NCBI GenBank assembly: GCA_009602725.1
Contig: WELB01000240.1
Span: 130,438-194,437, forward strand
Source of the DNA: Spirogloea muscicola
Lineage: Eukaryota; Streptophyta; Zygnematophyceae; Spirogloeales; Spirogloeaceae
DNA: 64,000 nucleotides
Direction of reading: 5' to 3'
The translations under genes and the position numbers were made by a program. Shown one piece after another: positions 33,807 through 43,193 of the stretch. Every line of letters starts with the position of its first letter. The first letter of the stretch is position 1. The notes beneath the pieces were generated by a model, which saw only the letters and a program-made list of their open reading frames with translations, was not told the DNA's origin and ran no database searches.

Positions 33807-34840
33807 GAAGTGGCACTCCCAAATGGGGGTAAGGGCTGCGAAAAGCCAGCCCAAAAAGAATTGACAAAGGTACGGAGGGGCCTACAAGCGTGTAGCTGGG
33901 CTGTGAAAAGGGCTGTGAAAAGCCACCCCGAAATTGCAGCATCTGCCGAGTCTGTCTGGCTGGGCGCCGGGGCAGGCTTAGTACGGGTGAGCCCGGGGCA
34001 GGAGCCCCAAAAAGAAAGTGCTCGCCCATAGAGAAGGGGGGGCTAGCAAAGAGCCCATGGAGAAGAGGGGCTGGCAAAGCCAGCCCAAAAAGAATGGACA
34101 ATGTCCAAAGCCAAAGAAAGAAATGCCGGAAAAGGACTACACTACAAAGCACGAGACGTTGCAGAGGGAGATTCAGATGGATGCTCAGTATCCACGTGTG
34201 AGCAACAGCAGATCTGAGTAACTCGAAGCAGGAAAAGCGGCACTCTGCCGAGACACGGAAGCAGCAGCCATAGCGAGACCAGCGCGCTCGTGGACCGCAT
34301 GAGCCAGAGAGCGCTGGAGCGAGACCGCCAGCCTCATCCGAAAGACCTGCGCGAGGGAGCCGGCAGCATTGAAGCCTGGCGAATCCGGCCGTCGCTCGTT
34401 GGCCTCCCGGGCAAGCCGCTGGAGGAGATCCAACCAGCCACTGCCGAAGGCCCCGTGTACGTCAATGGCCAGGGCCACGAAGGCATCGCCTGGAGTTTGG
34501 TCAGAGTACTTGCGCTCCTTACTCCGAGCCGCCAAAGCGACTGCGTGCCCGACGAGCGTCGTCGACTTTGCGGGGTTGGCGGAATCAACGCAATCTGCAG
34601 TCACCACATCAGCGATGATACGCGGACCTCCTCCGGGCGGGATGGCAACTAGGTCCGCGCGGCTGGTGTGAAGCTGTCCGTCAGCGTATCAGGCTACAAA
34701 GACAAAGGGGCCTGAAGATGCTATGGCAGAACAGGGGGAGGATGGATCACTCAGTGTTACGAGTGAGGAGCCTCAGATCCGACAGACTAGCTGCCGAAAA
34801 ATTATACCCCTGACGAAAGCCGGAGGCCGCACCGAGAGCC
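33807..34840 (-). mobile_element. Minus-strand LINE fragments with type A-variant and type B tails
   Basis: A type B tail (33807-33865) and two type A-variant tails (34019-34100) lead into a LINE end whose stop is at 34185 (YSDLLLLTRGY). Upstream codons read RADLVAIPPGGGPRIIADVV, ERKYSDQTPGDAFVALAIDV and LQRSLAHAVHERAG to about 34684. 34690-34840 is the 3' end of another minus-strand type B copy. Confidence 0.8.
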
Positions 34841-35165
34841 GCATAGGCGAGCACTTTCTTCATTGGGAGAGCCACTTCTTTCCACACCCGGGGTTACTAC
34901 TCCAGCGCACTCGGCGGGTGGCCTCGGCTCAAGTACGCTTGCTGCTGCCTCTGGCTCTGGCCAGGGGGCCCATTTTCAGGACCCTAGCCTCTCTGATTTG
35001 CGGCTGCTTAGCAGGGGTTACAGAGTGATACGTAGCTGCTTTCTTTCTTTGTGTGCTTTGTTTTCTTAGCGCTTCCTCTGGCCACCTTCTCGTACTATGT
35101 TCATTCTTTTTTGGGCTGGTTTTCCAGCCCCTATCCTCAATGGGCGAGCCCTCACTTTCGGCTCA
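34841..35165 (+). mobile_element. LINE 3' end, type A
   Basis: LLPLALARGPIFRTLASLIC-type sequence from 34940 corresponds in the proper frame to the SLSDLRLLSRGY end. The 3' UTR follows (CTTAGCGCTTCCTCTGGCC) and the stem at 35113-35150. Confidence 0.7.
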
Positions 35166-35351
35166 TCGCCGATGTGGTCACGACTGACTGCGTTGTCTCC
35201 GGCAGCGCCAAGCGATCGTCGGAGGAGGCGGGCTACGCAGCCCGCCAAGCGGCGGGCGCAATGGAACGGAAATACAGTAAAACCTGTCTAAGATTATGGG
35301 GTCGGTTGGGGGAGTTTGTATAACGATACAAAGGATATTCCGATAAGCAGG

Positions 35352-35416
35352 GCACTGGGTTTAGGGTTAGGGGTTAGGGGTTAGGGGTTAAGGGTTAGGG
35401 GGTTAAGGGTTTAGCG
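35352..35416 (+). repeat. Telomere-like TTTAGGG/TTAGGGG tract inside transposon 1
   Basis: GGGTTTAGGG followed by several GGTTAGGGG and GGTTAAGGG units, just inside the left end of the transposon. A shorter match (GGGTTTGGGTTTAGGGTTTA) lies at 44129-44149. It is interstitial, as transposon sequence continues on both sides. Confidence 0.8.
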
Positions 35417-35857
35417 TGACGTCACGTGACATCACGTGCCCTTCTGTACACCTGGTCCGGCTACTTCCTGGTAATTGCGTAGTGCAGCGAGGAGCCGCCA
35501 AGTGGCGGCACCAAAGGGCCTGGCCACCTGGTCTTGGGCGGTGAGCAGGTAAGGATAGGTCAAGCGTTGACTAAAGGCAGACCATTGTAGGCGCCGTCCA
35601 TTGTCAACCAGACCTTGTTGACCCGGGTCACCCGACGCGCTTTGGCGCAGAGGCCCGGACACCCACATAAGGCGGGCACTTGCCCCCCCCAGCTCAGTCG
35701 AGCCGGGGTTCCCTTCCACTCTCTCAGGGTTCCTTTCCACACTCAGGCTCTGTCGCCCTTGCCTCCTGCTGCTTCCTGCGCCGCTGCCAGCGGCTGCCCA
35801 GACGTTCTTGCTCAGCCCTCGCTTAGCCGACCCCTCCACGCTTTCGCAGTTAGCAGT

Positions 35858-37864
35858 ATGGAGACTGCTAACCTTTCAGATAAAACCACAGTCGCTGGTG
35901 GCATGAGCGAGAGCGGCGGCGCGCCGACGCCACTCGAACTTCGGTGTGACGAGCAAGACTGCCAGTACGCGATCTACGACCCGTGCAGCACGTGTCATCG
36001 GGAATACTGCGTCAAGCATCTCGATCAGCACGGCAACTGCCGCATGAATGACATTGGGGCACCGCCGCCTTCAAGAGTCGTTACCACGAAGAGTACTACA
36101 GCAGCCAGCACTGCTACAAGTGCGTGCCATTCTTGTCTCGCAACATGTTCCAAGATTGGCCTAGTAGCCTGCATCGTAGACTTACTTTATATCGCAATAA
36201 GTAACATCAGATGTTGGCCGTTGCAGCGTTGTCTCTTGCGCAGAAGAAGAAGATTTGCGACAAGAGGGCTGCCAATCCCCGGATGACGCAAGTCGAGTTG
36301 TGCCGATGGGCGCAAACCAACTTCAACCTGGTCAAGCAGCCGACACAACCGGTCATTTCCGGCATCCTCAAGCGCTCAGCAGAGTACGCGGCCATCGGTG
36401 ATTGCAATTCGGCCAAGCGCCGTGTGAGGAAAGTCAAAGTTCCTGAGATAGATGAGGAGCTTGCAAACTGGGTCATTGCTTGTGAGCACAAGCATGTTCT
36501 GATCACCGGCGAGCTAATCAAGGCAAAAGGGCAAGCACTCGTGGTGGCTCGAGGAGAGGACGTTATCATTCTCCAATGGATGGCTCCAGTCCTTTCTGCA
36601 GCGCCACGGCTTTCGGTCCATCAAAAGTCATGGAGAAAGTGGGTCTGTTGACAGAGCCGCTGTCGCCGCAAGCCTCCCGGGCCTGCGCGCAATCGTTGCA
36701 CCTTTTCCCCTGTGCAACGTTTACAACATGGACGAAACAGGCCTCTTCTATTGCATGGCCGCCGACCGCACCATCGCTCGCCAGCAAATTGAAGGCCTGA
36801 AAAAGAACAAAACGCGGTTCACAATCGCGTTCACATGCAATGCGGACGGTTCCGACAAGCGCGCTCCATTCATCATCGGGCATGCGGATAAGCCCAGCGC
36901 ATTCAATGGCAAGACCGCCCTCGAACTCGGGTTTTCATACAAGCACAACACCAAAGCGTGGATGACTGGGCTATACTTCCGTGAATGGCTCGCTGCCTTT
37001 GATGGAGACATGCTACGACAGAACCGCCATGTTCTTCTTCTCTTGGACAACGCTCCAAGCCATGCAGTCGGCGACCTTGTGACTAAGAGGACGCAGATTG
37101 TCATGCTTCCACCCAGGACCACATCAAAACTGCAATCAATGGACGCAGGTATCTTTGTCAGTTCGGACTCCGAACCTTTGTCAATTCTTTTTGGGCTGGC
37201 TTTTCGCAGCCCTTGCCCCCATTGGGAGTGCGATACTGACAGGCGCATGTTACAAATGGACGCAGGTATCATAGCAAGCTTTAAGAGGCACTACCGCCGG
37301 CTTCACCACCAGCACGCCGTTGATCGCGACGAGGCCCAGGAGACCGACCTTTAGAAGGTCGACCAGCTACAAGCCATGCGTTGGACGCTGCATGCTTGGG
37401 ACAAGGTTGGGCAGCAAACCATTGCCAACTGCTTCAAGCATACAGGTTTGTGGACGGACGAGGTTCCGCGGCCGCCGCTGGTGGCATCCGACGTCGCCAT
37501 TGAGGAAGACATTGTCGGCCTGATAGAAGATCTGCGTGTCCGGGATGCGCTCACCTTGGATGAGCTCTTGGAGCCCGACATTGAGCTTCAAGGATTGCAC
37601 GTCGACTTTGACATTGAGAACGACGCCGAGCCCGTCCAGACGGTGGACGCGCCCGCGCCGGCTGACACGGACATACGGGCGCTTCCTTTGGAGGGGCGGG
37701 GCGCCTTGCCGCTCTCCGAGCTGTCGCCTACATGCTTGATGTGTCGGACGCGAAGCAAGCGACGGCGCTCGCCGTCATCCGTGGCCTTCAACATGACACC
37801 CGCGTTGAGAAAAGGCGGCGGCTCTCGCAGCCACCCATTACCGCCTATTTCTGAGTCGTCATAA
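35858..37864 (+). pseudogene. Pogo transposase with N-terminal zinc-binding segment, broken
   Basis: From ATG 35858 the frame gives a Cys/His cluster (LRCDEQDCQYA, DPCSTCHREYC, VKHLDQHGNC) of AN1-like spacing. A splice probably leads to the frame at 36244. That part holds a pipsqueak/CENP-B-like helix-turn-helix (KKKICDKRAANPRMTQVELC) and a second DNA-binding segment (FSNGWLQSFLQRHGFRS). The DDE core follows: NMDETGLFY near 36728, LLLDNAPSHA near 37044 and LQSMDAGI near 37135, all three acidic positions kept. A frame change lies near 36560, an in-frame TAG at 37352, and a 117-bp in-frame insertion splits the last catalytic segment. Codons resume LQAMRWTLHAWDKVGQQTIA, the usual pogo tail. The zinc segment on a pogo protein is unusual. 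Confidence 0.8.
37154..37254 (+). mobile_element. Tail-only LINE insertion, type B, 101 bp, 16-bp duplication
   Basis: AATGGACGCAGGTATC occurs at 37138-37153 and 37255-37270. The insert contains GGGCTGGCTTTTCGCAGCCC and CCCCCATTGGGAGTGC but then ends in GATACTGACAGGCGCATGTT instead of the CTT tail. With the duplication it adds 117 bp, 39 codons, and no stop. Confidence 0.95.
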
Positions 37865-37946
37865 CGGATTGCTTATGCCAGAGTCCTGTTCAAGGGCGGC
37901 AACCAGACGGCCACGTTGAAGTAGTAATTGCGCACTTAATCATAGG

Positions 37947-38042
37947 CCCCTCCAAACCTTTGTCCATTGTTTTTGGGCTGGCTTTGCCAGCCCCTCTTCT
38001 CTATGGGCGAGCACTTTCCTTTTAGAGTGCCACTTCTTTCTT
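37947..38042 (+). mobile_element. Tail-only LINE insertion, type A variant, 96 bp
   Basis: ATCATAGG is duplicated at 37939-37946 and 38043-38050. The insert has CCCCTCCAAACCTTTGTCC, the stem GGGCTGGCTTTGCCAGCCCC and TCTATGGGCGAGCAC, then AGTGCCACTTCTTTC, combining type A-variant and type B endings. Confidence 0.88.
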
Positions 38043-38503
38043 ATCATAGGGCCATACACTACATTCAATCTTTTCAAGTCACTACGTATAGTCCGCTTAT
38101 GCTGGTCGCGGGGTCAGATGGATGGTCGCGCGGTCTGTACGTAGGTATAAGCTTATATTTGAGAAAAACATATAAAGTATGGAAGTATAGAGGATAATAA
38201 GCTTACGCCACTAAACCGACTCAGTTTGCCAGAATCTGATAACGTTATACAGGATATAAGCTAATGGAAGATGATCTTAGACAGGTTTTACTGTACTCCG
38301 ACCACCCGGTGGGCGACGAATTTGTCCTACTGGCTGTCGACGTCCACGGCGCCTTTGGCACCAAAGGGCTGGACCTGCTTCACCTTGCGCGGCGCGCAGC
38401 GGCCCGCCGCCACGGGCAACAGAGTGAGCAGCCTGGCTTTAACGTGGCCGGGTCCCTCGCTTAGGTCTACCGGATGCGCTTGGCTATCTCTTTGCAGCGG
38501 TCC

Positions 38504-38646
38504 TCCCCCTGTTTTACCATTGCATCCTCAGGCCCCTTTGTAGCTGCTCACCGCTCTTAGGCCCCTCTGAACCTTTGTGAATGCTTTTTGGGCTGGCTTT
38601 TCGCAGCCCTTGCCCCCATTGGGAGTGCCACTTCTTTCTTTCTTCC
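38504..38646 (+). mobile_element. Tail-only LINE insertion, type B, 143 bp, 16-bp duplication
   Basis: CTCTTTGCAGCGGTCC occurs at 38488-38503 and 38647-38662. The insert starts TCCCCCTGTTTTACCATTGC, then CAGGCCCCTTTGTAGCTGC, the stem GGGCTGGCTTTTCGCAGCCC and GGGAGTGCCACTTCTTTC. It splits the codons SLQRSLAFAVHLRAG of the host LINE. Confidence 0.95.
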
Positions 38647-38785
38647 CTCTTTGCAGCGGTCCCTTGCCTTCGCGGTTCACCTGCGCGCCGGCCGCGCTTT
38701 GGCTGCGGCCTCCGGTTACCGTCAGGGCGACGTGTTTCCGCCGTCTAGCTATTCAGACTTGCATCTTCTGACTAGAGGTTACTGA

Positions 38786-39075
38786 GTGTCCCCTTGTTGC
38801 TGTCTTAGTACTTGGCACCCAGGATTCTTCTGTCCTTGTCCATTCCTTTTGGGCTGGCCTCTCCCTGAGTCACTACTGTCACCACTGAGTGATCCATCCT
38901 CCCCCTGCTCTACCATAGCCTCTTCAGTCCCCTTTGTAGCTGCTCCACGCTTTTTCGGCCCCTTCGAACCTTTGTCAATTCTTTTTGGGCTAGCTTTTCG
39001 CAGCCCTTGCCCCCATTGGGAGTGCCACTTCTCCCAGCCACCAGTCAATCTGGCCGCGCTTGATTACTAATTAGC
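38786..39075 (+). repeat. LINE 3' UTR with type C and type B tails
   Basis: After the LINE stop, a type C-like stem (TCCATTCCTTTTGGGCTGGC) is followed by a LINE 3' UTR (GATCCATCCTCCCCCTGCTC), a type B tail at 38986-39030 and a type C half (CACCAGTCAATCTGGCCGCG) at 39039-39058. Confidence 0.7.
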
Positions 39076-39089
39076 TCCCAGTCAGTGGG

Positions 39090-39735
39090 AGAGCCACTTC
39101 CCGGGCGGCGGCGCGCGCATCATCGCTGACGTGGTCACCACTGATGTGGTCGACCGCTCCAACCCGGGGCTCTCTGCCTCGCGGGCTGGCCACGCTGCGG
39201 CGAAGGCCGCTCGCAGCAAGGCGGCCAAACACGCCGACCACCCGGCTGCAGATGCGTTCGTCCCCCTGGCTGTGGACGTGCACGGGGCTCTCGGGTCCCA
39301 GTGGCTCGACCTGCTGGCCAGGCTTGCGCGGCGCGCTGTGTCCCGCAGTTGGAGTGCCACTTCTCTCTGTGTCCCGCAGGCGCGGTGAGCCGGCTGACTT
39401 CAACGCCGCTGGCTCGTGGGTTTAAGTCTATCGTATGAGATTGTCTGAATCCCTTCAGCGGTCATGGCCCACGCTCTGCATCTGCGTGCTGGCCGTGCTC
39501 TCGCTGCGGCCTCCGGCTTTCGTCAGGGAGACAGTTTCCGGCAGCTAGTCTGTCAGATCTGAGGCTCCTCACTCGTCACTACTGAGTGATCCATCCTCCC
39601 CCTGTTCTGCCATGGCATCTTCAGGCCCCTCTGTAGCTGCTACACGCTTGTAGGCCCTCCGAACCTTTTGTCACTTCTTTTTGGGCTGGCTTTTTGCAGC
39701 CCTTGCCCCCGTTGGGAGTGCCACTTCTTCCTGGT
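39090..39735 (+). mobile_element. LINE 3' fragment, type B
   Basis: Encodes RIIADVVTTDVVDRSNPGLS, SRAGHAAAKAARSKAAKHAD and VDVHGALGSQWLDLLARLAR. After an 18-bp insertion it continues RRGEPADFNAAGSWV and, with shifts, to the LTRxY end at about 39580. The type B 3' UTR and stem follow (39680-39730). Confidence 0.82.
39349..39366 (+). mobile_element. 18-bp tail remnant with 13-bp target duplication
   Basis: CTGTGTCCCGCAG is present at 39336-39348 and 39367-39379. The 18 bases between, TTGGAGTGCCACTTCTCT, are just the last bases of the type B tail. The host LINE codons RRAVSR and RRGEPADF continue on either side. Confidence 0.85.
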
Positions 39736-39739
39736 AGCG

Positions 39740-40124
39740 GGTCCCCTGGCTTCTCACAGCTACTGGCTGTCGATCTGGAAGCGCTTTTTCCTTTTGCTTG
39801 TTTTTCTTAGCGCTTCTCTATAGGCGAGCTCTATCTTTGTACTTGGCCATTTGGCCTTCGTTTGTTTCCCCTGGCCCCCTTGTCGTACTTTGCTCATTCT
39901 TTTTGGGCTGGCTTTTCCAGCCCCTATCCTCAATGACCGAGCCCTTTCTCTTTTTCCTGGCCAGAGGCTGCAGCTAATCACGAACGAAAGAAAGAAATTG
40001 CTCGCCTATAGAGAAGAGAGATGGCTCGCCCATAGAAAAAGAGGGGCTAGCAAAGCCAGCCCAGAAAAGAATGGACAATGTCCTCAAGCCCTCAAAGGCC
40101 ACAAAACAGTGCCTGGAAAGACAG
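39740..40124. repeat. LINE tails: type A with type D inserted, then minus-strand type A variants
   Basis: CTTAGCGCTTCTCTATAGGC, a type D piece (TTTGTACTTGGCCATTTGGC) and a type A stem at 39905-39940 on the plus strand. At 40000-40075 two minus-strand type A-variant tails (GGGGCTAGCAAAGCCAGCCC). This is LINE 3' UTR sequence, and pogo transposon 2 sits in it. Confidence 0.7.
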
Positions 40125-40801
40125 TACAGTCATACCTCGATGTATTTACACAGGTCGGTTTGGCAAAAATGCGTAACTACATCGAGGTGTTCCTACGCAG
40201 CCACATAGGTACATTTGGGGGCAAAAGTACGCATAGCAAAACAATCCACAAGTGGCCAAATTCTTTTTCAGAATGCCAATGGGCAAGTTTATCCCACAAT
40301 GTGGAGTCAAGCATTCGTCCCCAGTGTCTTTACAAGCATAGAAGAAAGGGCTCGCATACAAGCATAGGCATCCCATATCGACCAAGATAAGGACACACAT
40401 GCATACAACCACTTGAGGTGATCCAATTAATATTCACCATGTGCACACTAGCGGAGGTATCGCACATTGACCAACATGAGGTAAGTCAAGCATACGGACA
40501 ACAATAGCTATCGCATCCAAGGTGGGGGAAAGGGAAGAACGGAGGAGGACGATAGGGGAGTTGAGACGAGGGGAGGGGAGCCAAGGTGAAATGGCAACCA
40601 CCGCTGAAGTGGTGAGCACGAGTGAGCAATATGTCCGTGTCGAGCAAGCCGAAATTCGAACCAAGGGACCCCCACTCAACCTATGCCACCCTCAATCGCC
40701 CCAGCACTATGACGATACAATGGAGGAAGGGGCTGATGAAGAGGGTGAATGGAGAGGGAGGATGTGTCGACGGTGATGAAGTAAGTCTAATGTCATGTTA
40801 T

Positions 40802-43193
40802 CTACTTGTCGTCAATTCTTTCCGCGGACATGCATGTCGAGATCTTAGCCTGCTTCCTGCTAAGCATGTGTAGAACCGCATCGTTCGCCGCCATATTTTG
40901 CCAACGCTCGCACATCAAGATGTCCTGTTGTGTGAAGCGATGCATTCCTTGTGCAAGGTATCTACCTACTTGCCCTATCAATACAGTCGCTTCATTGTGC
41001 GTTATCCATCGAGAGGGAGGATCATCGGAGTCATCGTCTTCACCGTCGTTGCTTGTTGAGGGTAGGATTTGAGAAACGATCTGTTCATCTGTGAGTGTGG
41101 ATGGAGCCTCAACCTGATTCAACACATCGAATGTCACCATATATGACGATGACAGCATCATTCATGCTTCAACATTCATTCTACATTGCATATGCCATAG
41201 AAGCTTAAGAAGGAAGCATAAGTTGCAAGTGTCACTTACTTCGTCTTCCCCTGGAAGATTAAGATATTCTTCGGCACTGAGCCCATTTGGCCCGAGCTTC
41301 AGGTCGGCGATATCGCGTTCAAGCTCTTGGCAAGTCGGCGGCCTCATCATAGGGCTCAAGTTGATCTTGATCAAGCATGGCACTGTTCTGATCCCACTTC
41401 GGAAGGATGGCTGCCTTCTTCCAGCAGTTTTGGATTATCGCAGCAGGAATCTCCGCCCAAATCGCGACAGTCCATAGAATAGCCTGCATCCATGAAAAGC
41501 CACCAACTTCAGTACACACTTCGATGTCACAAGCATGGAATCCAATCAAACCAAAAGAAAGATTGGATCCTACCTTATAGATGGCTTATCTTCGTTGAGG
41601 GGGTCGCTGCACGGTGTATCATTTGCCAAGCCGCTCTGCGTGGACTCGGTAGTCCATGTTGTCTCATCCATGGAGCGCAATTCCCACTTCACCAATCTGG
41701 ACTTGTAGCGAGACTTGAAGGATGTAATGATCCCTGCGTCAAGTGGCTGGACTATTGAAGTTGTGTTGGCAGGCAAGAACACCACGGTGACATGTGACAA
41801 ACGAGCGGACTTCAAGCCGTGCACTTCCATAATCTCCAGCTCAAGAGCATGACTGCTGGCATTGTCAAGCAGTAGCAAGATGCATTCTTCACGCTTCTTC
41901 ATGTCATTGTTGACATTGTGCAACCACTCCCGGAAAATCTGCATTGCAAATAGCAAGTTGCACATACACAATGCGGATATGAGTGTAACGACGTCAGCAA
42001 TACCTGCAAAAGTGAAATTGTACCACCATCTGCATGTCTCGTATTTGGTCCAAAGCAATAGACGACATATACAACATATCTGGATTGGACACAAGCGCAT
42101 GGACTGACCTCTCCGGTCATCCATGCGCTTGTGTTGTGTCGGTAATAGAACATCTCCTTTGGTTTGAAACCTTCAGGGAAAGCTCGCGGACGCGCTGCTT
42201 TGGTGATGAAGACTGGCCGCATTCGTAGTGAACCACTTGCGTTGGTACAAAATCCAATTGTGAAGCGGTCCTTTTCAGCTTTCCCACCTCGCACAGATCC
42301 TGTAAATCACCAGAACACCAACGTTGAGGACAACGGGAAGTACAATCTTTGGTCACCAAACCAACACATGAGGCTGTGCGAGCATCATGCTTTCCCGACC
42401 CCTTACCGGTGGCGTTGCATCTAGCTGGCTTAGCCCTCCAAAAATGTCCAGTCTTGTCAAAGTTAAAGACAGTGTTGGCTGTGAAGCCTCCCTCCTCGAT
42501 AATCAACGGTACAGCTTGCCTTGCTAACTCAACCCCCCCTGGATCTGCTGATTGTGCCTCTCCATGTAAATAGTGAAGCTTGATCTTATGCCTTCGTTTG
42601 AAATTTGAGAGCCAGCCTCGGGAACCAGTAAGCCCATTGATCTTGAACATCTTAGCAAATTTGCATGCCATGCCCACAAGCTGGTCGTCCGCCACGTGTT
42701 GCTTCGTCTTGCGCCTCTGCAATGATTCACACCAATGTTCGAATCAATCAATCAATCATATGAGTTGCTATGCATATGATTTATCCCACTTCTCTGGCGG
42801 ATATGCACATTAGTGCCATGGGCTTGGATTGTGTGATTGTATCATGAGCATGAGCATGAGCACGGGCATGAGCATGCGTCAAGCAGCTTGTGAAATGTGA
42901 CTCACGTCCTCAAACCATCTAAAGGTGGCAGCTTCCACGTCCTTCCATTTTGGTTCCTTATGGCGCATTGTTTTGAAAGTGCTCTCGGCAACGTTCAACC
43001 ACCTGGTCGCCTCTTCGAGGAAGCGGCACACAACGACTCGACTGATCTGTTTCTTCAATGTCTTCGATGCTTCTGTAGCTATCTGGTCTTGTGTCATGGA
43101 TGGATTGTCCCTCTTCAGCTCACAGATACGTTTGCGGTCCAAGTCAGTAAACATGACCCTAACATCTCTCTTCCTCGTTGCTTGGCTAGCCAT
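40802..43193 (-). CDS. Pogo transposase (CENP-B HTH plus DDE), 6 exons
   Basis: Minus-strand exons: 43193-42906, 42716-42407, 42299-42109, 41938-41574, 41483-41240, 41113-40802, all GT-AG with matching phases (about 500 aa). Exon 1 (from MASQATRKR) carries a pipsqueak-like helix-turn-helix (DLDRKRICELKRDNPSMTQD). Exon 2 carries the CENP-B-type segment (GLTGSRGWLSNFKRRHKIKL) and the first catalytic Asp (VFNFDKTGHFW; most relatives have DET, here DKT). Exon 4 carries LLLLDNASSHA and IVQPLDAGIITSFK. Exon 5 shows a clear protein frame (AILWTVAIWAEIPAAI, NCWKKAAILP) that is out of phase with both its splice entry and its own 3' part (LERDIADLKLGPNGLSAEEY), implying two compensating single-base shifts or a misread junction. 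Otherwise it looks coding. Confidence 0.8.
42844..42878 (+). repeat. GAGCAT hexamer microsatellite
   Basis: ATGAGCATGAGCATGAGC-type units with one GGGC variant, located in the first intron of the transposon 2 gene. Confidence 0.8.

Larger units (their letters stand above)
35275..38293 (+). mobile_element. Pogo/Tigger-type DNA transposon 1, 3.02 kb
   Basis: Terminal inverted repeats start CAGTAAAACCTGTCTAAGAT (35275) and end with its complement at 38293, 22 of 23 bp matching. TA is duplicated at 35273-35274 and 38294-38295. The element holds a telomere-like tract, a CRE/ACGTG-rich stretch (TGACGTCACGTGACATCACG near 35416), the transposase gene and two LINE-tail insertions (37154-37254, 37947-38042). 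Confidence 0.93.
35160..38790 (+). mobile_element. LINE copy split by a pogo transposon
   Basis: 35160-35274 encodes RLIADVVTTDCV and GAMERKY; 38294-38503 continues SDHPVGDEFVLLAVDVHG and GFNVAGSLA. Without the transposon the codons ERKYSDHP run on exactly as in other copies, so the target was a TA in this LINE. After a 143-bp tail insertion (38504-38646) it finishes with SYSDLHLLTRGY and a stop at 38783-38785. Confidence 0.88.

Noticed and set aside
35352-35416. A chromosome end (telomere)
   Set aside because: The tract is short, degenerate and lies inside a TIR-bounded transposon with sequence continuing on both sides.
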